The notes: generated from the sequence alone by a model not told the origin. Positions 43,846 to 57,944 are shown, counted from the first letter of the stretch. The stretch is DNA of 64,000 nt from Inhella proteolytica (GCF_016093275.1 NZ_JAEDAK010000002.1:186001-250000), one strand, 5' to 3'. Numbers and translations are program-made.

Positions 43846-44444
43846 TGCAGTCGGAGAAGGGCCTGACCCTCATTGAAGCCTTGGTGGGGCTGGTCATCGT
43901 GGCCATGATGTTCACCTTGGGCGGCCCAGCCTTCTCAGCCTGGATGGCCAATGCACGCATACGTGGCACCGCTGAAACCGTGTTGGCCGGGCTGCAGTTG
44001 GCACGAACCGAGGCCACCAGCCGCAATGCCCAGGTGCGCTTTCAATTGACGTCATCGCTGGACGACACATGCGTTCTGGCTGTGACCGGACCGAACTGGG
44101 TGGTCGATGTGGTGACCGCAGATGCGGCGGACAGCGTAGTGAGTCAGTGCGACGCCGCCGCTTCCGACACCGTTGCGCCTCATGTCCTGCAGAAGCATGC
44201 GGCCCAAGAAACACAAGGCGGCTCCGTCGTTACGTCAACTGCCGATTCCGTCATATTCAACGGCATGGGCCGATTGGTTGGCGGCCCTGCAGCCGCCACC
44301 ACCGTCACGATCACCGGCAGCAACCCGGCCAACTGCAAATCGCTGGGCGGCGAGTTGAATTGTCTGCAAGTACAAGTGAGTGCAGCAGGTCAGATCCGTA
44401 TGTGCAACCCAGTTTTCGCCACCGGCAGTGTGCAGGCTTGCTGA
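43845..44444 (+). CDS. Minor pilin FimT/GspH-like
   Basis: A 199-residue prepilin with short leader MQSEKG, cleavage site G/LTLIEALVGL, Glu5 and the N-terminal helix. The C-terminal globular domain has three cysteines near the end of the chain, and the FimT/GspH family position in the cluster is as expected (fimU/fimT first among minor pilins). Its ATG overlaps the stop of the pilin gene by one base. Probably part of the pilus-priming tip complex with PilV, PilW and PilX. Confidence 0.88.
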   Translation: MQSEKGLTLIEALVGLVIVAMMFTLGGPAFSAWMANARIRGTAETVLAGLQLARTEATSRNAQVRFQLTSSLDDTCVLAVTGPNWVVDVVTADAADSVVSQCDAAASDTVAPHVLQKHAAQETQGGSVVTSTADSVIFNGMGRLVGGPAAATTVTITGSNPANCKSLGGELNCLQVQVSAAGQIRMCNPVFATGSVQAC

Positions 44445-44445
44445 A

Positions 44446-44949
44446 ATGAAGCGCAACGTAGCCTCTTCCTCCCGATCGGGCGCCCGCTCCGGCTTCATGT
44501 TGCTTGAAGCCCTGGTCGCTGTGCTGATCTTTTCACTCGGCGTACTGGGTCTGATCGCCCTGCAGTCCAAAGCCATCACCCAGTCTTCTCAAGCACAGTA
44601 CCGCTCGAGCGCGGCACAGCTGGCCAATGACTTGGTCAATCAGATGACCCTCACCGATCGCAGCAATGCGACGCTGAGCACTCAGTTTTCAAGCTCACCC
44701 TCTGGGGCCGCCTATCTGGCCTGGAAGGCTCGGGTTTTGGCCCAGTTGCCAGGGGCGTCCAGTACGCCGCCGACCGTCACCGTAACGGCCATCAATCCGC
44801 TGCCGACCATTTTGGGCTCAGGAACTGGACCAGCCGACCCCGCTTTGACTCCAAGCAGCAGGGTCACGATCCAACTGTTCTGGAAGCATCCCGCTGAGCC
44901 GGCCGCCTCTCCGGCGAACAAGCTCCAACTTGTCTCGGAGTTGAAATGA
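44446..44949 (+). CDS. pilV: Minor pilin PilV
   Basis: A 167-residue prepilin with leader MKRNVASSSRSGARSG and mature start FMLLEALVAVLIFSLGVLGLI, showing Glu5 and the GspI/PilV type second half. It follows fimT by one nucleotide and overlaps the pilW start by 4 nt (ATGA). I used the ATG at 44446 because the leader then contains the expected basic residues right before the cleavage site. Confidence 0.88.
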   Translation: MKRNVASSSRSGARSGFMLLEALVAVLIFSLGVLGLIALQSKAITQSSQAQYRSSAAQLANDLVNQMTLTDRSNATLSTQFSSSPSGAAYLAWKARVLAQLPGASSTPPTVTVTAINPLPTILGSGTGPADPALTPSSRVTIQLFWKHPAEPAASPANKLQLVSELK

Positions 44950-46019
44950 GTGCGCATATTCAGTTGCACCTGGGTGGACGCCAAAAGCACGTTGGCCTCA
45001 GCTTGGTTGAAGTGCTGGTCGGCATCGTGGTCGGCATGCTGGTCATCATCATCGTGATGCAGATGCTCAAGGTCGCTGAAGGGCAGCGCCGGACGGCCAC
45101 TGGCGGCGGTGATGCGCAGACGAGCGGCGCGATCGCGCTGACCCTGCTCCAGCAAGACCTGCAGCAGGTGGGCAACGGCTTCATGGACCAGAACGTATTG
45201 GGCTGCAACCTAACCTTGGACAACGGTCTCACCGTGAACAATTTGGGGCAGGCCACGATCAACCACCCGAGCATTCCAGCCGGCGACTCCGGTTCGGAGA
45301 CTTTGCTGGTTGTGTACGGTGACCCGTCGGGCGTGCATCTCGGCAACCGCATCAAGAACCATCCGACCCCGGCCGAATACCTGCCCGAAGCACCGCAAGC
45401 TTTCAGGCTGAATGAGTGGGTTGTCGCAGCGCCCGAAGTTCGCGTGAACCCCTGCGCCCTGTTCATGACACGTGTCACAACGAGCCCGGCGACACCGACG
45501 TCCGTGGTCGGCGTTCAGGCGGGCATCGTCAACGCCCAACGAGGATTTCTATTCAATCTGGGCCTGAATCCGATTGTTCGCGCTTATGCGGTGCGGTCGG
45601 GACAGCTCACGGCCTGTGACTTCCGCACGGCCAACTGCACCTCAAACGCTCCGGCCAATTGGCCGCCGGTAGCTGAAGGCATCGTGGCATTACGCGCCTT
45701 GTATTTGCGGGATACCAGCATCCCTGCCGACGGAGTGCCCGACACAACGAATACCACCACCCCGGTTGACGCCGATGGCTGGCGCAGGATTCGGGGCATC
45801 CGGATGGTTCTCGTCGCCCGCAGCGGTCAGTTGGAAAAAGAAGAGGTCACCGACGTTGCGGGGGGCGCTCCGGCTCCGACATGGAGCGCCGCAGCCTCCG
45901 CTCCGATTTCCATTCCCGGCAGCGACTGGAAGCGATTCCGTTACCGAAGCTTCGAAGCGGCGATTCCTTTCGCCAACGTGCCGGTCGAATTGCCGGACGG
46001 CGATTGGCCACCTGTCTGA
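44946..46019 (+). CDS. pilW: Minor pilin PilW
   Basis: A 357-residue prepilin; leader ends KHVG and the mature chain begins LSLVEVLVGIVVGMLVIIIVMQM with Glu5. The large C-terminal domain (about 330 residues) is typical of PilW/GspJ-like minor pilins. It overlaps pilV by 4 nt and precedes pilX by 48 nt. Role: part of the tip complex that initiates pilus assembly together with PilV, PilX and PilY1. Confidence 0.9.
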   Translation: MSAHIQLHLGGRQKHVGLSLVEVLVGIVVGMLVIIIVMQMLKVAEGQRRTATGGGDAQTSGAIALTLLQQDLQQVGNGFMDQNVLGCNLTLDNGLTVNNLGQATINHPSIPAGDSGSETLLVVYGDPSGVHLGNRIKNHPTPAEYLPEAPQAFRLNEWVVAAPEVRVNPCALFMTRVTTSPATPTSVVGVQAGIVNAQRGFLFNLGLNPIVRAYAVRSGQLTACDFRTANCTSNAPANWPPVAEGIVALRALYLRDTSIPADGVPDTTNTTTPVDADGWRRIRGIRMVLVARSGQLEKEEVTDVAGGAPAPTWSAAASAPISIPGSDWKRFRYRSFEAAIPFANVPVELPDGDWPPV

Positions 46020-46067
46020 TACGCACCCCTTCGCTCGCGCCAATACCGCCTGTCGCCTCGGATCAAC

Positions 46068-46733
46068 ATGCCCAGAATCACACCCACCCGCCCGCCACTT
46101 GGCAATCAACACGGCCTCGTACTCGTGCTGGCGTTGATCGCCCTGGTTGCGCTGTCGCTCGCGGCAGTCGGCCTGATGCGCACGATGCTGGCCACGAACC
46201 AGGTCGCCGGCAACCTCGCCTTTCAGCAAAGCGCAGCACAGGCAGCGCAAGTGGGCGTCGAGACCGCCATGGCCTGGCTGGATCAGCAAGCGCGCGCGTT
46301 CACCGAAGTGGTCCCGGCCTCAGGCGCACTGCCAGCGCAGCTCGGTCAGGCGAATCGGTTGAGCAATCACATCCTCAAGGGCGCCTCAGAACCGATCGCT
46401 TACCGCGCCACGCGACAAGACCCGATCCCTGGCCAAAGCTGGGAGGCGTTCTGGGCCGTTCAAAAGGCGGCCAATTTCGTCAATGAGCTTCCGCCGGACG
46501 CAAATGGCAACAAGGTCAGTTACTTGATTCACCGACTTTGCGTCAATCAAGGCAAGAGAGAAAGCATGGGCTCCAACTGCGAGTTGGCGCCATACCGAAA
46601 AGTGGATGAGCGAGGGTCCATGTCAAGCCCAACCGGCATACCCGCGGCACGTGAGGCACTTTACCGCATAACCGTCCGAGTCGAAGGCCCCAGAAATGCA
46701 GTGAGCTTCACTCAGACCATTATTTCGATCTAA
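46068..46733 (+). CDS. pilX: Minor pilin PilX
   Basis: A 221-residue prepilin-like protein; leader ends GNQHG and the hydrophobic helix begins LVLVLALIALVALSLAAVGL, lacking Glu5, as usual for the GspK/PilX position at the tip. The C-terminal domain has NKVSYLIHRLCVNQGKRESM and a YRITVRVEGP strand. The pilY1 start overlaps its stop by one base, so PilX and PilY1 are likely made together. Confidence 0.9.
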   Translation: MPRITPTRPPLGNQHGLVLVLALIALVALSLAAVGLMRTMLATNQVAGNLAFQQSAAQAAQVGVETAMAWLDQQARAFTEVVPASGALPAQLGQANRLSNHILKGASEPIAYRATRQDPIPGQSWEAFWAVQKAANFVNELPPDANGNKVSYLIHRLCVNQGKRESMGSNCELAPYRKVDERGSMSSPTGIPAAREALYRITVRVEGPRNAVSFTQTIISI

Positions 46734-49700
46734 TGAATGCGCGAGGAACCATGAAGTACTCCACACAGTTCAATTTCGCCGCGAAATCAATCGCCCTGAC
46801 TTCCCTTCTGACGGCAGGCATTACCGCGATGGTAATTGCTGCCCCTGCGGATTTATCTAAGAGCCCGCTGGCAACCTCGTCATCCACGTCGATCAAGTCG
46901 AATCTGGTTTTCATCCTGGATGACTCTGGATCCATGGCCTGGGATTTCATGCCGGACCAGATCATGTACAACGCCAGCAACAACCTGTTGCAACACTGCA
47001 GATCTGCCGGCCCAAGCGGTAGTGGAGCGAGTTTCAGCCCGGGTACCTTCGCTGCAGATTGCTGCAAGGACAGCTCCTTGAACGATGCTTGCTACGGCAT
47101 CAATGGCCATTCCTCTCGCCGGATGCTGCCACCGCTGCTCGCCTCCGATTTCAACGGCGTTGCCTACAATCCGAATATTCGCTACAGCCCCCCGCTCAAG
47201 TACGACGGAAGCTCGTATCCATCGATGGACTCAGCCCAAACCAGCGGCTGGACAAACGTGAAGAATGATGGATTTGGAGTACAGAGCACAGGGGACACCG
47301 ATCTCACGACAGAATTCCCGGACATGATTTGGTGCCCGAGCAGTTCATCGCCAGACAGTGACTGTGTGCGAGACAAGAACTACGTATTACCCGGAAAGAT
47401 CGGCGCCGTCACCTACAACGTGAAGCGCGCGAAATTCGCAACAGGAACGGCGCAAAAATTCGCCAAGGGAACACCCGACAACATCAGCACCGAGACTCGA
47501 AATGTTGGCCCTCACTATTACAAGATAGTGACTGGAGAGTACTGCAGCTCAATTGACCTTCGCGACTGCGCAATCCAGGCAGGCCCAACAGCAGACAAGA
47601 GCTATCCAGCCCCAGTGCGCTGGTGCAAGACCGAGAGCGCCGCGGCCAAGCTAACGCCAACAACTGGTGATTGCAGAGCTGTTCGAACCGCAGATTTCCC
47701 TTATGCACGATATCCGGGCCGCTACGGAGCAGCCGGCAACTTCCCGGGTTCGTTCGAGCGAGTTGATATTGTCACCACAACAAGCAGTTATCCGAAATCA
47801 GTTGCGCGCACCGATTGCGCAGGCGCGACATGCACCTATGCAGAGGAGATGACCAATTTCGCCAACTGGTGGGCGTACTACCGGACCCGCATGCAGCTGA
47901 TGAAGACAGCTAGTTCGCGTGCGTTTCAACCGGTGGGCAACAACTACCGGCTTGGCTACTTCACTCTCAATCGCAATGCCACCGGCGACTTCTTGAATCT
48001 CGACACCTTCGAGAGCACTCACAAGTCAAATTGGTACAGCCAGCTATTTGCAGCCAAACCGAGCTCCGGCACACCGCTGCGTCAGGCCCTCAGTGTCGCC
48101 GGGCGTCTCTATGCCGGCCGCCTGAATGGCACCAGCATTGACGGAGTGACCGTCAAAGAGCCCATGGAGTATTCCTGTCAGAAGAACTTTGCCCTACTCT
48201 CGACCGATGGATATTGGAACGGCTCAGCTGGCGTCAAAGTCGACGGTAGCAGCGCAATTGGAGAGCTGGACTCGAGTCTGACGGCGCCGAAGAAGGACGG
48301 CGTACCGCAATCCAATAGCTTAGCGGACACCGCTTACTATTACTTCAGTACTGATTTGCGGCATGACGACGGTAGCGCAGCTGCCACTGCCTACTGCAAG
48401 AATTCCAGTAACGGCCAGGATCTGTGCGGGAATAGCAGCAACCCCGCCAAGGTTCCCCATGAAAAACAGAACATGCAGCTGTTTTCTCTGGGCTTAGGCC
48501 TGCCGGGGAACATGCAGTACATCCCAAACTATCTGTCCGCCAACACGGGTGACTACCATGCCATCAAGCAGGAATTGGCCGCCGACCCCGGTAACGGGAT
48601 CTGCTCTTGGCAGAGTTCTGGCACCTGCACCTGGCCCAAACCTGAAGCCGACAAGCCATCCGCAATTGACGACCTTTGGCATGCTGCAGTGAATACTGAT
48701 GGGCTCTATTTCAGCGCCAAAGATCCCGACTCATTGTTTGCAGGCCTGCGCTCAGCCCTTATCGCCATCGACAAGAAGGCCGGGGCTTCTGCCGCCGCGA
48801 CCACCAGCAACCCCAACGTGACGGCTGGTGATAATCAAATTTTCGTTTCCAACTATGTCACAGGCGAATGGTCAGGCGATGTCAAGAGTCACCGGATCGA
48901 TGTGAACACCGGTGATGTTGACACAGCAAACAGCGATTGGTCCGCGAAGGCCTGGCTTGATGCCAATGCAGCCAGCCGAACGATTTACATGTTTTCTTCG
49001 GCGGCAGCCAATAAGCTCAAGAGCTTCTCTTGGGCATCACTCAGCGGCACTGAGCAAGCCTACTTTTCCACCCCGTACATCAGCTCGGGAGCCAATCCTC
49101 TTTCTCAATTCTGTGTATCTGGCCCTTATTGCCTAAGCACGACAGATCAAGCAGCCGCCTCTGGAGCCGCACTTGTGAACTTCCTGAAAGGGGACCGCAG
49201 CAACGAAGGTCAACTGACTGAGGTCAACAAGTACTTCCGTGCGCGGGCCAGCGTACTTGGCGACGTGGTGCATTCAGAGGGCGTCTACGTCAAGACCTCT
49301 CGCCGGGGCTACACGGACACGGGATATACCGCACACCGCGCGGCGATGCTGAGCCGCGCCGGAATGCTGTACTTCGGCGCTAATGACGGAGCGCTGCACG
49401 CACTCGATGCCGCAACCGGCGCAGAGCGTTGGGCCTTTATTCCTACCGCCGTATTGCCCAAGCTTTACACACTGGCTGACAAAGAGTACGCCACCAAGCA
49501 CGAATACTTCGTCAATGCCACGCCGGTCATTGCCGACATCAAGATTGGCAGCAATTGGCGGACCATTCTGGTCAGCGGCTTGGGCCAGGGCGGTCGTTCG
49601 TACTTTGCGCTGGACATTACCGATCCACTCAACCCCAAGGCGCTTTGGGAATTCACGCACAACAACCTTGGGTACACGCTTGGCAAAGCTGAGATCGGCA

Positions 49701-50725
49701 AGCTTGCTGACGGCACTTGGACCGTGTTCCTGCCCTCCGGCTACAACAATGTGAGCCCGGGCGACGGGAAAGGCTATGTCTTCGCCGTGGATGCCGCGAC
49801 TGGAAATCTCATCACCAGCGCCACCGTTTCCACAAACTCGGGCAGCGTCTCGACCCCGAGCAATTTGGGACACATCCGCGCTTGGATGGATGACGGCTTC
49901 AGTGACGCTACGGTGGCGCGCCTGTACGGAGGCGACACCGATGGCAATGTGTGGCGATTTGATGTCAACAACAACGTGGGGGCGCCGGGCGTAGAGGCAC
50001 AGTTGCTGGCCACGCTCAAGAATGACGCCAACGTGGTCCAACCCGTCACATCGCGACCGGAACTGGGCTTGGTCAACAAGACCCACGTCATGGTCTATGT
50101 CGGCACGGGCCGGTACCTCGGCGTGTCCGACATTCCGGACACTCAGATCGGCTCAATCTATGGCATCAAGGACCGCTTGACTGATCAAAGTTATGGCAAT
50201 CCACGCAGTGCCATGACTCTGCCGGCCTTTGTCAAGCAGACCCTTGGCACCACCACCGCTTGCCCGCCTGGGTCGGAAGGCCTTTGCTCCCCCGGCGATC
50301 TGATGCGTACGACGATCAATCCTCTGCCGGTTGACCTCGCGGTGAAGGGCGGCTGGTATGTGGATCTGCTGGTTTCCGGAGAGCGCGTGCATACAGATAT
50401 GCGCTTGGTGCGAGGCACACTTGCGGTGAATTCGGGTATCCCAGACACCAGTGGCGCCTGCAAGGCCGGTGGCACGGGTTGGATCAATTACATCGACTAC
50501 GCAACCGGGGCGACTGTTGGCGCCTTCCTTGGTAATGCCATCCCAACCGCGCCAACGATCACGCTCGTCGGTTCCGACCTTTGGGACTTCACGGTGATGC
50601 CAGGCGGAGGCGGCGGCGGCCCCGGCGGAAAGTGCCCCGGTGGCATTTGCAAGACCCCCCCGCCGAACGATGACGCCCCAACCCCTGCTCGCCGCCTGCG
50701 CTGGCGCAACCTGCTGACCGATTGA
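46733..50725 (+). CDS. pilY1: Type IV pilus tip adhesin PilY1
   Basis: A 1330-residue exported protein. It has a signal peptide in the first 37 residues, a von Willebrand A-like region with the MIDAS-type motif DDSGS at 63-67 (LVFILDDSGSMAW), a cysteine-rich central region, and a C-terminal beta-propeller (PilY1 domain) with GTGRYLG-type blades and the calcium-loop-like GGDTDGNVWRFD near residue 1066. The tail is glycine-rich (GGGGGGPGG) then basic. PilY1 sits at the pilus tip and is needed for assembly, adhesion and twitching in other species. Codon usage is less GC-extreme than in flanking genes. A strong bidirectional terminator follows. Confidence 0.94.
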   Translation: MNARGTMKYSTQFNFAAKSIALTSLLTAGITAMVIAAPADLSKSPLATSSSTSIKSNLVFILDDSGSMAWDFMPDQIMYNASNNLLQHCRSAGPSGSGASFSPGTFAADCCKDSSLNDACYGINGHSSRRMLPPLLASDFNGVAYNPNIRYSPPLKYDGSSYPSMDSAQTSGWTNVKNDGFGVQSTGDTDLTTEFPDMIWCPSSSSPDSDCVRDKNYVLPGKIGAVTYNVKRAKFATGTAQKFAKGTPDNISTETRNVGPHYYKIVTGEYCSSIDLRDCAIQAGPTADKSYPAPVRWCKTESAAAKLTPTTGDCRAVRTADFPYARYPGRYGAAGNFPGSFERVDIVTTTSSYPKSVARTDCAGATCTYAEEMTNFANWWAYYRTRMQLMKTASSRAFQPVGNNYRLGYFTLNRNATGDFLNLDTFESTHKSNWYSQLFAAKPSSGTPLRQALSVAGRLYAGRLNGTSIDGVTVKEPMEYSCQKNFALLSTDGYWNGSAGVKVDGSSAIGELDSSLTAPKKDGVPQSNSLADTAYYYFSTDLRHDDGSAAATAYCKNSSNGQDLCGNSSNPAKVPHEKQNMQLFSLGLGLPGNMQYIPNYLSANTGDYHAIKQELAADPGNGICSWQSSGTCTWPKPEADKPSAIDDLWHAAVNTDGLYFSAKDPDSLFAGLRSALIAIDKKAGASAAATTSNPNVTAGDNQIFVSNYVTGEWSGDVKSHRIDVNTGDVDTANSDWSAKAWLDANAASRTIYMFSSAAANKLKSFSWASLSGTEQAYFSTPYISSGANPLSQFCVSGPYCLSTTDQAAASGAALVNFLKGDRSNEGQLTEVNKYFRARASVLGDVVHSEGVYVKTSRRGYTDTGYTAHRAAMLSRAGMLYFGANDGALHALDAATGAERWAFIPTAVLPKLYTLADKEYATKHEYFVNATPVIADIKIGSNWRTILVSGLGQGGRSYFALDITDPLNPKALWEFTHNNLGYTLGKAEIGKLADGTWTVFLPSGYNNVSPGDGKGYVFAVDAATGNLITSATVSTNSGSVSTPSNLGHIRAWMDDGFSDATVARLYGGDTDGNVWRFDVNNNVGAPGVEAQLLATLKNDANVVQPVTSRPELGLVNKTHVMVYVGTGRYLGVSDIPDTQIGSIYGIKDRLTDQSYGNPRSAMTLPAFVKQTLGTTTACPPGSEGLCSPGDLMRTTINPLPVDLAVKGGWYVDLLVSGERVHTDMRLVRGTLAVNSGIPDTSGACKAGGTGWINYIDYATGATVGAFLGNAIPTAPTITLVGSDLWDFTVMPGGGGGGPGGKCPGGICKTPPPNDDAPTPARRLRWRNLLTD

Positions 50726-50738
50726 CTGAATGCCTAGA

Positions 50739-50775
50739 AAAACGCCCGCCGATTCCATAAATCGGCGGGCGTTTT
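50739..50775. terminator. Bidirectional terminator between pilY1 and gltD
   Basis: A perfect 15-bp stem, AAAACGCCCGCCGAT and its complement, closes a 7-nt loop at 50754-50760. It is flanked by A-rich sequence on the left and TTTTCTTT on the right, so it ends transcripts of pilY1 on the plus strand and of gltD on the minus strand. Confidence 0.92.
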
Positions 50776-50787
50776 CTTTAGGCTCAA

Positions 50788-52275
50788 TCAGCGTGGCAAG
50801 CTTGATAACCCCATCAGGAATTGGTCCACCGCCTGCGCGGCCTGACGCCCCTCGCGAATCGCCCACACCACCAAGCTCTGCCCCCGCCGCATGTCACCCG
50901 CGGCAAAGACTTTCGGGACGTTGGTGGCATAGCCGCCGCTGGCGTCGGTTCCTGCGTGGGCATTGCCCCGGGCATCGCGCTGCACATTGAAGGCATCCAG
51001 CACCGAGGCCACCGGGGCGGTGAAGCCCATGGCGAGCAGCACCAAGTCGGCCTTCCATTCCTTTTCGCTCCCGGGCACTTCCTTGAACTTGCCGCCCTGC
51101 CATTCCAGTTGGACGGTGGTCAGGCTCTTGATGCGCCCCTTGTCCTTGCCGGTGCCCGGATTGAAGGACTTGGTGGCGATGGAGAAGACGCGCTCGCAGC
51201 CTTCCTCGTGGCTGGAGCTGCTGCGCAGTTTGATCGGCCAGTAGGGCCAGGTCAGCGGGCGGTTCTCCACTTCCGGCGGCTGGGGCATCAGCTCGAACTG
51301 GGTGACGGACGCGGCGCCGTGACGATTGCTGGTGCCCACACAGTCGCTGCCGGTGTCACCGCCGCCGATCACAATCACATGCTTGCCGTCGGCACGCAGC
51401 TGGTCCTTGAGCTTGTCGCCCGCATTGACCTTGTTCTGCTGCGGCAGGAACTCCATGGCGAAGTGCACGCCCTCCAGTTCGCGGCCGGGCACGGGCAGGT
51501 CGCGCGGGGTCTCGGCACCGCCGGCCAGCAGCACGGCGTCAAATTCCGCCTGCAGCTGGGCTGCCGTCACCACGGTGGTGGCGTCGTTGGTGATCTTGGC
51601 GGCCGGGCCATCCTTGGGCAGCTCACCCACCAGGGTATTGACACGGAACTCCACGCCTTCGGCCTGCATCTGAGCCACGCGGCGGTCGATGTGGGACTTC
51701 TCCATCTTGAAGTCGGGAATGCCGTAGCGCAGCAGGCCCCCGATGCGGCTGTTCTTCTCGAACACCGTGACGCTGTGGCCGGCACGCGCCAGCTGTTGCG
51801 CCGCGGCGAGACCGGCCGGGCCGGAGCCGACGACCGCCACCTTCTTGCCGGTCTTCTGTGCCGGCGGCTGGGGCTGCACCCAGCCTTCCGCCCAAGCGCG
51901 GTCGATGATCGCGTGCTCGATCGACTTGATGCCGACCGCATCGCCGTTGACATTCAGAGTGCAGGCCGCCTCGCAGGGGGCCGGGCACACACGGCCGGTG
52001 AACTCCGGAAAGTTGTTGGTGCTGTGAAGCACCTCAATGGCCTGCTGCCACTGTTGGCGGTACACCAGGTCGTTGAAGTCCGGAATGATGTTGTTGACCG
52101 GACAGCCGTTGTTGCAGAAGGGGGTGCCGCAGTCCATGCAGCGCGCGGCTTGGGTCCTGCTGTCTTCGGCCGAGAGGCCAATGACGAATTCCTTCCAGTT
52201 CTTGAGGCGCACCTTGACGGGCTCGTAGCCCTCTTCCAGGCGCTCGTACTCCATGAAGCCGGTGACTTTTCCCAT
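50788..52275 (-). CDS. gltD: Glutamate synthase small subunit
   Basis: A 495-residue flavoprotein oxidising NADPH for glutamate synthase. The N-terminal domain holds cysteine motifs for two 4Fe-4S clusters ([29 protein letters not shown]), then FAD-binding [14 protein letters not shown] and NADPH-binding [13 protein letters not shown]. The ATGXXXAGD-like end [21 protein letters not shown] is also present. It follows gltB after 20 nt and ends at a bidirectional terminator. Confidence 0.97.
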   Translation of the reverse strand: MGKVTGFMEYERLEEGYEPVKVRLKNWKEFVIGLSAEDSRTQAARCMDCGTPFCNNGCPVNNIIPDFNDLVYRQQWQQAIEVLHSTNNFPEFTGRVCPAPCEAACTLNVNGDAVGIKSIEHAIIDRAWAEGWVQPQPPAQKTGKKVAVVGSGPAGLAAAQQLARAGHSVTVFEKNSRIGGLLRYGIPDFKMEKSHIDRRVAQMQAEGVEFRVNTLVGELPKDGPAAKITNDATTVVTAAQLQAEFDAVLLAGGAETPRDLPVPGRELEGVHFAMEFLPQQNKVNAGDKLKDQLRADGKHVIVIGGGDTGSDCVGTSNRHGAASVTQFELMPQPPEVENRPLTWPYWPIKLRSSSSHEEGCERVFSIATKSFNPGTGKDKGRIKSLTTVQLEWQGGKFKEVPGSEKEWKADLVLLAMGFTAPVASVLDAFNVQRDARGNAHAGTDASGGYATNVPKVFAAGDMRRGQSLVVWAIREGRQAAQAVDQFLMGLSSLPR

Positions 52276-52295
52276 GATTGCTTTCCTTGACTCGC

Positions 52296-57080
<4,785 letters not shown>

Positions 57081-57144
57081 GGGCTACTCCAGCTCGGGAC
57101 TGCCCGAAGCCTAGCGCGAAGCGGCCCGTAACCTCTCGGAAACA

Positions 57145-57159
57145 AATTAGGGTCAGAGT
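57145..57159 (+). repeat. Left inverted repeat of transposase unit
   Basis: AATTAGGGTCAGAGT; 12 of 15 bases match the reverse complement of the repeat at 57914-57928. It sits 65 bp upstream of the gltB start. Confidence 0.55.
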
Positions 57160-57167
57160 GCATAACA

Positions 57168-57190
57168 GAAGCCGACAAGTCAGGCTTCGT
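57168..57190 (+). repeat. Hairpin overlapping the transposase stop, with T-run on the plus strand
   Basis: GAAGCC and GGCTTC arms 9 nt apart (57168-57173 and 57183-57188), followed on the plus strand by GTTTTTT. The arm at 57183-57188 lies in the last codons of the transposase. REP-associated transposases are found with small palindromes, so this may be a recognised structure, or a weak terminator for antisense transcription. Evidence for either is limited. Confidence 0.35.
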
Positions 57191-57896
57191 TTTTTATTGG
57201 GGACATAGTAGGTTGTCGACGCGGTCGTCCGACTGGCCGCGGAACCAGCGGACGCTCGGTCTGCGCCGCCATGGCCCGCGCACCCGCAGGAGTCAGCAAC
57301 GGCCACCCGCTGTGGACTTGCTTACGAATTCGCTCCAGGAGCGCCGGCGGCACCCCTTCTGCCAGACCTTGCCGGTGGCGAAGCTCGCGCTCAAATGGCG
57401 TATTGCCCATGGCCCAATAGCAAGGGTGCTCACTGATCAGCGCATCGCGGCGCAGGCCGAGGTGATGAGCCGCGCTACTCCAGGGGTAGTTCATCGCCAG
57501 TTCGCACAAGCCCGCGCGCACCGGTTGCAACTCGACGTACCGGAGCAGCATCTCAAAATATGGCCCGTCTTCCGCCAGCATGGTGCGAAACCGCCCTTCC
57601 CAGAGCGTGCCGGTGCGAGCATGCCGCCGATTGAAATATGCGACATAGCGCCGGCCCAGTGTCTGCATGGCCCGGGCCAAGCTGTCTTCGGACTGGGGTG
57701 TCACCAGCAGATGGACGTGGTTGTCCATCAAGACATAGGCATGCACCCGCACGCCATGCAAGCGTGTGGCCTCGCGCAGAGCCGTCAGGTACTGCAGTCG
57801 GTCTTCATCGTCGTGGAACACGATCAGCCGGTTGTTGCCGCGCTGCAGCACGTGATGCAGCGCACCGGGGACGATCAGACGGGCTTGGCGTGCCAT
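57180..57896 (-). CDS. REP-associated tyrosine transposase-like protein
   Basis: A 238-residue Y1 transposase-family protein (IS200/TnpA-like HUH endonuclease fold). The metal-binding His-hydrophobic-His is H60-V-H62 in LMDNHVHLLVT, and the candidate nucleophilic tyrosine follows in GRRYVAYFNRRHARTG, ahead of WEGRFRTML. YVELQPVRAGL and WSSAAHHLG blocks mark the REP-associated subgroup. The C-terminal 50 residues are basic and proline-rich (PRPVGRPRRQ). The start at MARQARL is preferred over an in-frame ATG 10 codons earlier. It appears intact. Confidence 0.85.
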   Translation of the reverse strand: MARQARLIVPGALHHVLQRGNNRLIVFHDDEDRLQYLTALREATRLHGVRVHAYVLMDNHVHLLVTPQSEDSLARAMQTLGRRYVAYFNRRHARTGTLWEGRFRTMLAEDGPYFEMLLRYVELQPVRAGLCELAMNYPWSSAAHHLGLRRDALISEHPCYWAMGNTPFERELRHRQGLAEGVPPALLERIRKQVHSGWPLLTPAGARAMAAQTERPLVPRPVGRPRRQPTMSPIKNEA

Positions 57897-57913
57897 TTTC
57901 GGAGGCCTTGTTG

Positions 57914-57928
57914 ACTCTGGCCCCATTT
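57914..57928 (-). repeat. Right inverted repeat of transposase unit
   Basis: ACTCTGGCCCCATTT, the imperfect inverse of the repeat at 57145-57159. It lies 17 bp downstream of the dgt stop and just upstream of the transposase start codon. Confidence 0.5.
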
Positions 57929-57944
57929 TGGAGCCGAGCAGGAC

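Larger units (their letters stand above)
57145..57928 (-). mobile_element. REP-associated-type transposase unit bounded by imperfect inverted repeats
   Basis: The transposase gene is framed by AATTAGGGTCAGAGT (57145-57159) and its inverted counterpart ACTCTGGCCCCATTT (57914-57928), matching at 12 of 15 positions. The unit of about 784 bp lies between dgt and gltB, genes otherwise commonly near one another. The true ends and any target duplication cannot be proven from one copy. Confidence 0.6.

Noticed and set aside
50733-50780. The 15-bp inverted repeat after pilY1 as mobile-element end
   Set aside because: It is a perfect stem-loop with flanking A and T runs located between two convergent genes, fully explained as a bidirectional terminator.
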